Shown here: in pieces, positions 45,805-52,970 of the stretch
Layout: each line of letters opens with the position of its first letter
Numbering within the stretch: position 1 is the first letter of the stretch
Source: Puniceicoccaceae bacterium K14
GTDB lineage: Bacteria > Verrucomicrobiota > Verrucomicrobiia > Opitutales > Opitutaceae
Direction: 5' to 3'
NCBI GenBank assembly: GCA_022538095.1
Contig: JAKYXN010000006.1
Span: 1-64,000, forward strand
Length of the DNA stretch: 64,000 bases
Notes under the pieces: model-generated
Told to the model about the DNA's origin: nothing
What the model saw: the letters and a program-made list of their open reading frames with translations, nothing else
The model's database searches: none
Program-made: the position numbers and the translations under genes

Positions 45805-46941
45805 CTACTGGCAAAGCTTAAAACGCGTTCCAAAAAGACAGCCTTTCCCCTCGATGCTTTCACACCACACTTCTCCCCCCATGTCTTCAACAAATCGCTT
45901 AACAATCGAGAGGCCAAGCCCAGAGGAATGTTCACCTCCTGTCGGTTGAGGAGACAATTTACTAAAGCGCTGGAACAATTTATCTTGGTCACTAACAGAA
46001 AGGCCAGGCCCCTCATCTTTTACTGTGAAAACGGCATAATCTCCATCTTTCTTGGTTTCTACCCAAATTCGCTTCTCATGTGGTGTGTACTTAACCGCAT
46101 TTGATATCAAATTTTCAAATACTTGCATCAATATATTTTGATCACAATTAACGATCAATGGCTCACCGGCAGTAGTTATTATCATTTCCTGATCCTTAGG
46201 TTCCGCCATCCCAAGTTGATGTAAGTAAATTTCATTTACAATCGGAGATAAATCCAGATGGGTTCGATTATAACGAAGCTCGCCTTGATCCAAGCGGTTT
46301 ACATCGAGCAAATTCTTAATAATGTAGACCATTTTCTCACTCTGGGCCTCTATCTTGTCCACCCAAGACCTCATTTTTTCTACAGGCATCTCCTCATTGC
46401 TTTTGATGAGTTGCGAAATGCCAATTATTGAAGTCAAAGGATTTTTGAGGTCATGCGATGCAATTCCCATAAACTCATTCTTTTCTGCATTCAGATCGAC
46501 TAAGCTATCATTTGCTTTCTGCAGTTGCTCTCTCGAATGCTTCAATTCCAAATGAATGCGAACACGAGCTAGCAACTCCGAAGCATAGAAAGGTTTCCCG
46601 ACATAATCCACCGCACCCAAATCGAATGCATTGAGAAGGTCCTCCATCTCGTGGCTTGCTGTCAAAAAGATCACCGGAATGTCATAAGTACTTGGATCCT
46701 TTTTCAACTCCTTGCACACATCCAACCCACTCATTTCAGGCATCATCAAATCCAATAAGATTATGTCTGGGCGAACATTTGCTATGCGTTCAAGCGCTTG
46801 TTTCCCTGAGTTTGCAGGCGATACTCGATAGCCGCTCTTTCTCAAAACTGAACATGCCAGTTGCAAGTTCTTTGCAAGGTCATCCACGACCAATACAAAG
46901 AAATCTGCAGGATTAAATTTCTGGATGCTATATAAACTCAT
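45805..46941 (-). CDS. response regulator-histidine kinase fusion (REC-HisKA-HATPase)
   Basis: A 378-residue cytoplasmic kinase. A receiver domain occupies residues 13-130, with phospho-acceptor Asp near 64 in ILLDLMMPEM and Lys in VGKPFYA. A coiled linker is followed by HisKA with the phosphorylated His near 163 (IASHDLKNPLT), and HATPase with N box ENLISNAVKYT, G1 KDEGPGL and G2 GLGLSIVKRF. All catalytic residues are intact, so it is probably active. No membrane or sensor domain is seen; its N-terminal receiver probably receives a signal from another kinase, making it a relay. It begins 20 bp after the hybrid kinase gene upstream on the same strand, an operon. Confidence 0.92.
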   Translation of the reverse strand: MSLYSIQKFNPADFFVLVVDDLAKNLQLACSVLRKSGYRVSPANSGKQALERIANVRPDIILLDLMMPEMSGLDVCKELKKDPSTYDIPVIFLTASHEMEDLLNAFDLGAVDYVGKPFYASELLARVRIHLELKHSREQLQKANDSLVDLNAEKNEFMGIASHDLKNPLTSIIGISQLIKSNEEMPVEKMRSWVDKIEAQSEKMVYIIKNLLDVNRLDQGELRYNRTHLDLSPIVNEIYLHQLGMAEPKDQEMIITTAGEPLIVNCDQNILMQVFENLISNAVKYTPHEKRIWVETKKDGDYAVFTVKDEGPGLSVSDQDKLFQRFSKLSPQPTGGEHSSGLGLSIVKRFVEDMGGEVWCESIEGKGCLFGTRFKLCQ

Positions 46942-46961
46942 GAATACAAATTTCTAATTCT

Positions 46962-48659
46962 TCAAGACTGCTTCTCGTCAAAAGAGTCAAGCACTCGTTC
47001 GAGCGATGCCAAATCAAATTCTATCAAATATGCTTTCATATTCTCTGCAATTTTACATATCTCTTCACAATCGTTACGCAACCCAAACTCATGCAATTCA
47101 TCAGTAAATTTTTCAAGCTGATCAATATCCATTCGCTGCTTGAGGGATAACCAACTATCGTTGTTCAAACAACTAAGGCTATTTTTAATCTCGTTCCAAT
47201 CGATCGCATGAGAAACTGCTTCTTCACACTCAGTTAAAGATTCGGCATAACAAGCTGAATCCATGTCTAATATTTCAACCCCGAGTTTGTATAACTCACT
47301 CGCTAAGCTTTCTGCCTTTGGAGGCTTCTCCACGAAACCATATTCGATTTCTGGAGACACACGATCCAGCAAGCTCATCCGATCGGAGGAGACGAATATA
47401 ATCCTGGGAATAGCCTCTCCCCTCATTCGTCGAATTTCCTCCACCAACTCAACCCCGTCCTTTTCCGGCATACAAATATCGGTGATAATTACATCAGGAT
47501 TGTTACACTCAATAAAATTTAGAGCTTCTGTTGCACTTGATACCACAGTCAGCGAATGTTGTGTGGTTTCAAAAATTTTCTTAAAGACCAGTCGATTCAA
47601 AGAAGAATCATCTACAGCTAATATAGAAAGCGGTTTGTAGACGGTAAGATCATAAAAAGCTTTGTCCTTTAGATCCGCTTCTTTAAATAGTGCTCGAATA
47701 TTCAAATTTCTGAATACGATTCGAAGACAATTTTCTTTAGACTCCAAGATTTCAACTGCACCTTCCATCAACCGAAGGCTTTCATTAAGAGTAACTAATG
47801 CGAAATTGTTAGGAGTGGATGTGGCCAAGTCTCTCAAGTTCAACGCTCCCAAGATAGCATCCCCCTTCTCTGATAACTGAAATTCCAATACGAGACTTCC
47901 GAGTTCACATTCTTTATAAACTCCAAAGGTTGCTTTTAAAATTTGCCCCTCAGCGAGGCTAAATAATTTCGAAATTAGTTTTTTTAAGCGGGTACCATCC
48001 GCTTCGAACTCATAATCACTCGAAACCACCGTGAGAAACTGAGAACAGCTCCCAGTTTTCCCATTACGGTACCCTGCCTCAATTTGAAGTTCTTTAACAA
48101 GCTGATCAACCGAGCACCACTCACGATCCAGTGTAATTTTTCCTGATTCAATTTTTGCCAATTCTACCAAATCAGAAATAATAAGGAGCAAGTCACGCCC
48201 ACTCGACTCAATAGCCCTCACATACTCCCCACTCTCACTACACAACCTTGATTCACCCAATAAACTGGCAAATCCTAAAACCGAGTTGAGAGGTGTTTTA
48301 AGATCGTGCCCAATCCCAACGATCAACTCGCTCAATGACGAATTTTCCACCGACTGCCCGACTCGACTCGATGCAATAAAACAGATGAACTGATCTTTAT
48401 CGTACAACGGGCGTACGGAAAACTCTGTCTCTGACCCTTGCAAAGTCGTCTTCAAGACGAAATTCTTTCTTTTTAATATGGATTTCGCCAGCAAAGCCTT
48501 AAGATCACAGTTATCGTAATCCGCAACAAGGTCGTATACAGAATCACCCACCAAATCGCAGCCAAACAACACCTTGCATAAATTGCCCGCAACTATGACT
48601 CTTCCGGATGACGTAAATTGGAAAGTTGCCAAAAGGCTGCTATTTGTGTCTGAGTCCAT
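46962..48659 (-). CDS. hybrid histidine kinase with degenerate ATPase domain and C-terminal receiver
   Basis: A 565-residue cytoplasmic protein. Residues about 1-105 look like a PAS-type sensor. HisKA contains GIGHDLKTPLNS with His near 118. The region that should be HATPase (about 210-325) keeps the general length, but the N box (expected NLL.NA) reads KLISKLFSLAEGQI, and the G1 segment reads LSEKGDAILG, so ATP binding looks lost. A receiver domain follows (345-470), with Asp near 394 in IITDICMPEK, and a C-terminal helical region (about 480-565) may be an HPt-like or regulatory tail. It is probably a pseudokinase that receives phosphate from a partner. The next gene, the REC-HK fusion, starts 20 bp downstream and is a candidate partner. 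Confidence 0.85.
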   Translation of the reverse strand: MDSDTNSSLLATFQFTSSGRVIVAGNLCKVLFGCDLVGDSVYDLVADYDNCDLKALLAKSILKRKNFVLKTTLQGSETEFSVRPLYDKDQFICFIASSRVGQSVENSSLSELIVGIGHDLKTPLNSVLGFASLLGESRLCSESGEYVRAIESSGRDLLLIISDLVELAKIESGKITLDREWCSVDQLVKELQIEAGYRNGKTGSCSQFLTVVSSDYEFEADGTRLKKLISKLFSLAEGQILKATFGVYKECELGSLVLEFQLSEKGDAILGALNLRDLATSTPNNFALVTLNESLRLMEGAVEILESKENCLRIVFRNLNIRALFKEADLKDKAFYDLTVYKPLSILAVDDSSLNRLVFKKIFETTQHSLTVVSSATEALNFIECNNPDVIITDICMPEKDGVELVEEIRRMRGEAIPRIIFVSSDRMSLLDRVSPEIEYGFVEKPPKAESLASELYKLGVEILDMDSACYAESLTECEEAVSHAIDWNEIKNSLSCLNNDSWLSLKQRMDIDQLEKFTDELHEFGLRNDCEEICKIAENMKAYLIEFDLASLERVLDSFDEKQS

Positions 48660-48799
48660 AAAATTCGATAGAAACAGTTAATCTATCGTTACCAAGTCCA
48701 TGGACATTAAGAGATACCTTTGTTTTATACAATAAACTACACTTCATGAGGAAGTCAGCTATCGACAGACTTACAATTTGAGTATTCTCAAATAACAAA

Positions 48800-49489
48800 A
48801 TGAACAAAAGCTTAGTCACAAACTCAATCGCTCTCATTGTATGGGTAACTGGACTCTTAATACCAGAATCTAGCATCAAACCCTTTATCCTCAGCATCGG
48901 ACTTTTTGCTCTAGCTGGAGCCATAACCAACTGGTTAGCAATACACATGCTATTCGAGAAAATTCCTGGCCTCTACGGATCGGGAGTAATACAAGAACGA
49001 TTTGAGGAATTCAAATCGGGCATCCTTAAGTTAGTAATGGAAAACTTCTTCACCGAAGAAAATTTCAAAAACTTTGCAAACACCGCATTACACGAGAGTT
49101 CAACAGCAGCCTCTATCCAATCTCAGATCGACCTTAATTCACTCTTTAACGGCTTTCTTGGAGTAGTCGAAAATTCAAAGTTTGGTGGCATGCTTTCGAT
49201 GTTTGGCGGTACCAAAGCACTCGAGCCATTACGTGAGCCTTTTAAAAACGAATTCAAAAATCGCATATCAGAGGTCCTCGAGCAAATCGATCTAACAAAA
49301 GGCGATTCTCACTACGAAGACTTCTATCCTACTGTAGAGAAACTAGTTAAGGGCAAACTCGATCAATTAGAGCCTAAACAAGTTAAGCAAATCGTAGAAA
49401 AAATGATCAAGGAACACCTCGGTTGGCTTGTCATCTGGGGTGGAGTTTGTGGTGGAGCGATAGGCTTCTTTAGTGCCTTAGCATCCTAG
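48800..49489 (+). CDS. DUF445-family membrane protein
   Basis: A 229-residue protein of the DUF445 (YheB/YjiN) family. Two N-terminal hydrophobic segments (about 4-22 and 27-47, with AITNWLAIHMLFEKIPGLYGSG) are the family hallmark, followed by a long helical domain (residues about 60-200, lysine- and glutamate-rich) and a final TM helix (about 207-226). Function is not well established; membrane-associated structural roles have been suggested. It starts 141 bp from the divergent hybrid kinase. The 205 bp downstream of it (49490-49694) contain one of the two 17-bp repeats. Confidence 0.88.
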   Translation: MNKSLVTNSIALIVWVTGLLIPESSIKPFILSIGLFALAGAITNWLAIHMLFEKIPGLYGSGVIQERFEEFKSGILKLVMENFFTEENFKNFANTALHESSTAASIQSQIDLNSLFNGFLGVVENSKFGGMLSMFGGTKALEPLREPFKNEFKNRISEVLEQIDLTKGDSHYEDFYPTVEKLVKGKLDQLEPKQVKQIVEKMIKEHLGWLVIWGGVCGGAIGFFSALAS

Positions 49490-49609
49490 CAAACTTCAAT
49501 TTACTCATTACCAGCCTCTTACAAACCGACAACCTCAATCTAGGTAGTTCATCAGGGATTACCTGATGTTTGTTAAGAAAAAAATACTCTTATACCAAAC
49601 AGGTCATGT

Positions 49610-49626
49610 CCTGATTGTTAAAAAAT
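49610..49626 (+). repeat. 17-bp direct repeat, copy A
   Basis: CCTGATTGTTAAAAAAT lies 69 bp before the small exported protein gene. It recurs exactly at 51087-51103. An imperfect copy, CCTGATGTTTGTTAAG, occurs slightly upstream (about 49562-49577). A shared regulatory site is inferred. Confidence 0.5.
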
Positions 49627-49694
49627 GTAGAAAATGCTAATAATACTTATGTCAATTTAACGCATTTCTCTATTTTTTCCCAATCCCTCCTAAC

Positions 49695-50009
49695 ATGAAA
49701 AACTTAATCGCTGCCTTCCTATTCGTAATAGCATGTAGCCTGTCCTCAACAGCGATTGGCTCCACAGAAATTAGTTCTTCAATCTCAACTGCTAAAAGCC
49801 AAGAAGCAGTTGCTCACACAGCTAAACAAATTTCAGAGGAGAACATTGTAAATTTCGAAACGACTCCGGTACTAGTGGCGTCATTCGACAATAACTTCTA
49901 TCAGCTCGAAAACAAAGGAAGCAACAACGCGACAAAGTTAGCTCTCCTAGGAGCGGCTATATTAATTGGCTTCATCACACATAGAAGAATGAGCTTCTAC
50001 CAAGGATAG
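49695..50009 (+). CDS. small exported protein with C-terminal membrane helix
   Basis: A 104-residue protein with a signal peptide (MKNLIAAFLFVIACSLSSTAIGS), a Ser/Thr/Gln-rich mature part (STEISSSISTAKSQEAVAHTAKQ), and a single hydrophobic helix near the C-terminus (about 78-93, ATKLALLGAAILIGFI) followed by a basic HRRMSFYQG tail. The layout is like a sorting-signal protein, but no VPDSG or PEP motif precedes the helix. The 17-bp repeat in its leader is shared with the phospho-mimic regulator 1.4 kb away. I do not recognise a family. A terminator follows at 50038-50073. Confidence 0.65.
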   Translation: MKNLIAAFLFVIACSLSSTAIGSTEISSSISTAKSQEAVAHTAKQISEENIVNFETTPVLVASFDNNFYQLENKGSNNATKLALLGAAILIGFITHRRMSFYQG

Positions 50010-50037
50010 CATCAGCTACTTCGCTAACAATTCGCTT

Positions 50038-50073
50038 AAAGCTACACTCGACGCCGTCGGATGTAGCTTTCTT
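50038..50073 (+). terminator. intrinsic terminator after the small exported protein gene
   Basis: AAAGCTACA (50038-50046) pairs with TGTAGCTTT (50062-50070), with an inner CGAC/GTCG pair, followed by CTTTA. The remaining 250 bp to the next gene at 50323 show no gene. Confidence 0.85.
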
Positions 50074-50322
50074 TATATTAATCCTAAAAAATCACTGCAA
50101 ATAGCTGCAGTATCGCGTTTTCTTCCTATTTTTACTCGATTTACGAAAAGTAATATCTAGGAAACTCTCTAAGGGGACTAAAGAATTCCTCAATACGGAC
50201 GAATACCCATACGTTATCCTAAAAAAATCAGAATCCTAACAATCATCAGCGTCGATCAGGCTTGAGCATTTTGCTTTCTTGAACTACTTTTCAAACTCTT
50301 ACTTTTCATACATCCCGCAAAC

Positions 50323-50973
50323 ATGGCTTTCAAAATCTTTATCGTAGACGACCATCCTTTAGTACGCCAAGGACTCGCTCAAATTATTGAAAAAGAGGAA
50401 AACCTCGAAGTTAGCGGCGAAGCAGAAAATGCAGCTGAAGCGGTTAAAGCAATCAGTCAAGAAATGCCCGACGCAATTATCGTCGACATATCTCTTCAAG
50501 GGAACAACGGCCTAGAGCTTATCAAAAATATCAAAGCTCTCTCCGAAGAACTCCCTATTCTTGTATTTTCTATGCATGACGAATCAATTTATGCTCAGCG
50601 TGCTCTGCGTGCCGGAGCAAAAGCATACGTCATGAAAAAAGAACCCCCTCAAGTTATTGTCGAAGCAATCGGCCGTATCATAAAGGGTGAAATTTACGTT
50701 AGCTCTCGTGTAGCAGACCAAGTCCTGCACCAAATCGTTAGCGGAAACACAAATTCGACCTCCTCTCCAATCGAGCGCTTAACAGACCGCGAACTCGAAG
50801 TCGTACAACTAATCGGAAGAGGACTTTCAACACGCGAAATCGCTGAAAACTTAAACCTGAGCATCAAAACGATCGAATCGCATCGTGCTCACGTTAAAGA
50901 AAAACTCAGCCTCCGTAACGCAACCGAGCTCGTTCAATTCTCCGTTCAGTGGGTGGATCAGCAAGTTATCTAG
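50323..50973 (+). CDS. NarL/FixJ-family response regulator (REC-LuxR HTH)
   Basis: A 216-residue two-domain regulator. The receiver has an acidic pair at VDDHP (about 9-10), phospho-acceptor Asp near 55 (IIVDISLQG) and Lys in YVMKK (about 105). The LuxR-type DNA-binding domain is at about 152-210 (LTDRELEVVQLIGRGLSTREIAENLNLSIKTIESHRAHV). It is a normal, phosphorylatable DNA-binding regulator. The next plus-strand regulator (51143) is a paralogue with the same architecture but an altered phosphorylation site. Confidence 0.95.
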   Translation: MAFKIFIVDDHPLVRQGLAQIIEKEENLEVSGEAENAAEAVKAISQEMPDAIIVDISLQGNNGLELIKNIKALSEELPILVFSMHDESIYAQRALRAGAKAYVMKKEPPQVIVEAIGRIIKGEIYVSSRVADQVLHQIVSGNTNSTSSPIERLTDRELEVVQLIGRGLSTREIAENLNLSIKTIESHRAHVKEKLSLRNATELVQFSVQWVDQQVI

Positions 50974-51086
50974 GAACCATTTCGGTTTTATCACTACTTC
51001 TCCCGGCACATCCAATAGGCGCTAGAGGCTACACCAAAGCCTCATAGAAGTAGATTACCTATCACTAGTAGTGAATCCTGCTCAGG

Positions 51087-51103
51087 CCTGATTGTTAAAA
51101 AAT
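51087..51103 (+). repeat. 17-bp direct repeat, copy B
   Basis: CCTGATTGTTAAAAAAT, identical to 49610-49626, located 40 bp before the start of the atypical LuxR-type regulator at 51143. Confidence 0.5.
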
Positions 51104-51142
51104 CATTAAAACTGTACTATCCCGCTCTAACCCAAATACAGC

Positions 51143-51802
51143 GTGGATATACAACTAACATCAAGTAGCAGCATTCTCTTCATAGACGAGCAACCGATTT
51201 GCGGTTATGGCTTGAAGCGAATTCTCAGCAGCAACCAAAATTTTCATGTCGAAGGCATGGTCGATCATTTGAGCGACCTACGCAGTCACTACAGACCAGA
51301 CATCATTGCTCTGGAAATCTCGGTAGCAAAAAGCAAAGGCATCGCAGCCATTAAAGACCTGCGTCGCCAATTTCCCTCGACAAACGTTCTCGTGTTCACT
51401 GGGCATGACGAGCTTCTATTTGCAGAGAGATGCCTAAAAGCAGGTGCGAGAGGATACCTCATGAAAAGCGCACCAGAATCTGAGATCGTAAAAGCTTTCA
51501 AATCTGTCGCTAGCGGAAATCTTTACATCAGCGAACGACTCCGCTCACGCATTTTGAATCGCATCAGCGGAAATTCCAGCGAGGAAGAAATGCACAATTG
51601 CATCGACCAACTATCCGACCGCGAACTTCTAATCGTTCAACACATCGGTCAGTCGAAAAACAATCAAGAGATCGCATCGGAGCTTCAAATCAGTATCAAA
51701 ACAATCGAGTCCCACAGGTCTCGCATTAAATCGAAGCTCCAACTCTCCAGCCCTAACGAACTTGTGCGTTACGCGATGCGTCTTCACAACTCAACCATCT
51801 AA
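51143..51802 (+). CDS. atypical LuxR-type response regulator with Glu at the phospho-acceptor position
   Basis: A 219-residue paralogue of the regulator encoded 170 bp upstream; both share REC and LuxR HTH domains (about 150-210, LSDRELLIVQHIGQSKNNQEIASELQISIKTIESHRSRIK). The start is a GTG with no clear Shine-Dalgarno site. At the position of Asp55 in its paralogue (IIVDIS) it has Glu58 (IIALEIS). The acidic pair is DE instead of DD, while the conserved Lys in YLMKS is kept. Glu at this place often mimics the phosphorylated state, so it may be constitutively active or regulated by other means. Its leader carries the 17-bp repeat. A lone receiver gene follows 27 bp downstream. Confidence 0.88.
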   Translation: MDIQLTSSSSILFIDEQPICGYGLKRILSSNQNFHVEGMVDHLSDLRSHYRPDIIALEISVAKSKGIAAIKDLRRQFPSTNVLVFTGHDELLFAERCLKAGARGYLMKSAPESEIVKAFKSVASGNLYISERLRSRILNRISGNSSEEEMHNCIDQLSDRELLIVQHIGQSKNNQEIASELQISIKTIESHRSRIKSKLQLSSPNELVRYAMRLHNSTI

Positions 51803-51829
51803 GGTCTCCCGGACATTCCCACAAAAACA

Positions 51830-52240
51830 ATGTCTGAAAGCGCAGGAGAAATTCACTCAAAACCAAAAGTCGCCATTCTGGCGGAAGACGACGAGATGAT
51901 AAGAGAGTTGGTCACCCTCTACTTGGAAAAATTGAGTTACCAAACAATCGCTGTAGAAAATGGCAGACTCGCACTAGACGAACTAGAAAAGAGAGCCAAC
52001 AATCCCGTCGAACTATTGGTCAGCGATCTAGTCATGCCCGAATTAGGAGGAGCCGAACTCGTTTCAGAAGCGATTCAAAATCAATATTGCTCCAAAGTAC
52101 TCCTAATCTCTGGATATAGCCAAGAAACTGCTTTTATAGAGCGTGCTCTAAAAGCGGGATGCCAGTTTCTCAAAAAACCCTTTAATTTAAAGGAATTTGA
52201 AGACATCGTAAAATCACTTGGAACGATTCGATCCGAGTAG
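51830..52240 (+). CDS. stand-alone receiver-domain protein (CheY-like)
   Basis: A 136-residue protein consisting of one receiver domain with a short N-terminal extension. The acidic pair EDDEM (about 19-22), phospho-acceptor Asp near 66 (VSDLVMPELGG), Thr/Ser (SGYS) and Lys in FLKKPFN (about 115) are all present, so it should be phosphorylatable. It has no output domain and thus acts as a phosphate sink, chemotaxis-like effector or intermediate. It starts 27 bp after the Glu-bearing regulator gene; the pair may be co-transcribed. The 204 bp downstream, before rpsO, hold no gene. Confidence 0.9.
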   Translation: MSESAGEIHSKPKVAILAEDDEMIRELVTLYLEKLSYQTIAVENGRLALDELEKRANNPVELLVSDLVMPELGGAELVSEAIQNQYCSKVLLISGYSQETAFIERALKAGCQFLKKPFNLKEFEDIVKSLGTIRSE

Positions 52241-52444
52241 GCAGCCCAGTCCTTCGAAAACGCATTTTTGTATTGCGCCCTAACGAAAAACGATTCTTTT
52301 CATTCACCCTACGTTAGAAATCAGCGGCAACACCGCTCATTTCCTTGGAATGCCCGCAAGGGTTTAGCGGTTAGCTCAGCTCGGAAGCTTGGCTAGCGAA
52401 TCATCCAAACGGATCGTTCACATTCCTTGAATTAGAAAACACAA

Positions 52445-52717
52445 ATGTCTAAAACAAAATCAATCGATAAAACATCCCTCATCGCGGACTATAAAATCCA
52501 CGATTCAGACACAGGATCCAGCGAAGTACAAATCGCTCTCCTCTCAGCTCGCATCAATCACTTGACTGAGCACTTGCGCGAGCACCGCAAAGACTTCCAC
52601 ACACGCCGTGGACTCCTAGCAATGACAGCGCGTCGCCGTAAGCTCCTTAACTACCTCAAGAAGAACGATCTTCGTAAGTACACAGAGTTGCTTCAACGCC
52701 TCAACTTACGCAAATAG
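52445..52717 (+). CDS. rpsO: 30S ribosomal protein S15
   Basis: A 90-residue protein with the S15 pattern: [29 protein letters not shown] near residues 22-50, [16 protein letters not shown] and a final [13 protein letters not shown] segment. It is a primary 16S rRNA-binding protein. It is followed by a terminator and then pnp, the common rpsO-pnp order. In E. coli S15 represses its own translation through an mRNA pseudoknot; no such structure can be assigned here by eye. Confidence 0.98.
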   Translation: MSKTKSIDKTSLIADYKIHDSDTGSSEVQIALLSARINHLTEHLREHRKDFHTRRGLLAMTARRRKLLNYLKKNDLRKYTELLQRLNLRK

Positions 52718-52766
52718 TCATTCTCTTGCTAACCGCAATGCTTCGCAAGTAAAGCGAACCAATTTC

Positions 52767-52816
52767 AGGCCTGCATTTCTTCAAGTCCCATTGGACAAAG
52801 AAACGCAGGCCTTTTG
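52767..52816 (+). terminator. intrinsic terminator after rpsO
   Basis: AGGCCTGC plus TTTCTT (52767-52781) pairs with AAGAAACGCAGGCCT (52798-52812), ending in a T-rich tail (TTTTG). It lies between rpsO and pnp. Confidence 0.88.
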
Positions 52817-52871
52817 TCATAAATAACCAATCAAATAACCCAGCCGCGTAAATTGGCTACCCGTCAGGGAA

Positions 52872-52922
52872 TTTTCCGAATGCCCCCAGCCCTACCTCAT
52901 CAAACTAGAGGTATTCGGAAAA
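52872..52922 (+). promoter_or_regulatory. long hairpin in the pnp 5' leader
   Basis: TTTTCCGAAT (52872-52881) is perfectly complementary to ATTCGGAAAA (52913-52922), and an inner stem TACCTC (52893-52898) pairs with GAGGTA (52908-52913). It ends 49 bp before the pnp start. In E. coli the pnp leader contains an RNase III-cut hairpin used for autoregulation, so this could be an analogous control element; a degraded terminator is another option. Confidence 0.5.
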
Positions 52923-52970
52923 CTCTCAAAGACACCGGCCAACGAACGCTGCTACACATATAAAATACAT

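Noticed and set aside
52241-52444. S15 autoregulatory pseudoknot before rpsO
   Set aside because: An imperfect inverted repeat exists near 52370-52400, but its arms contain mismatches and I could not build the known pseudoknot.
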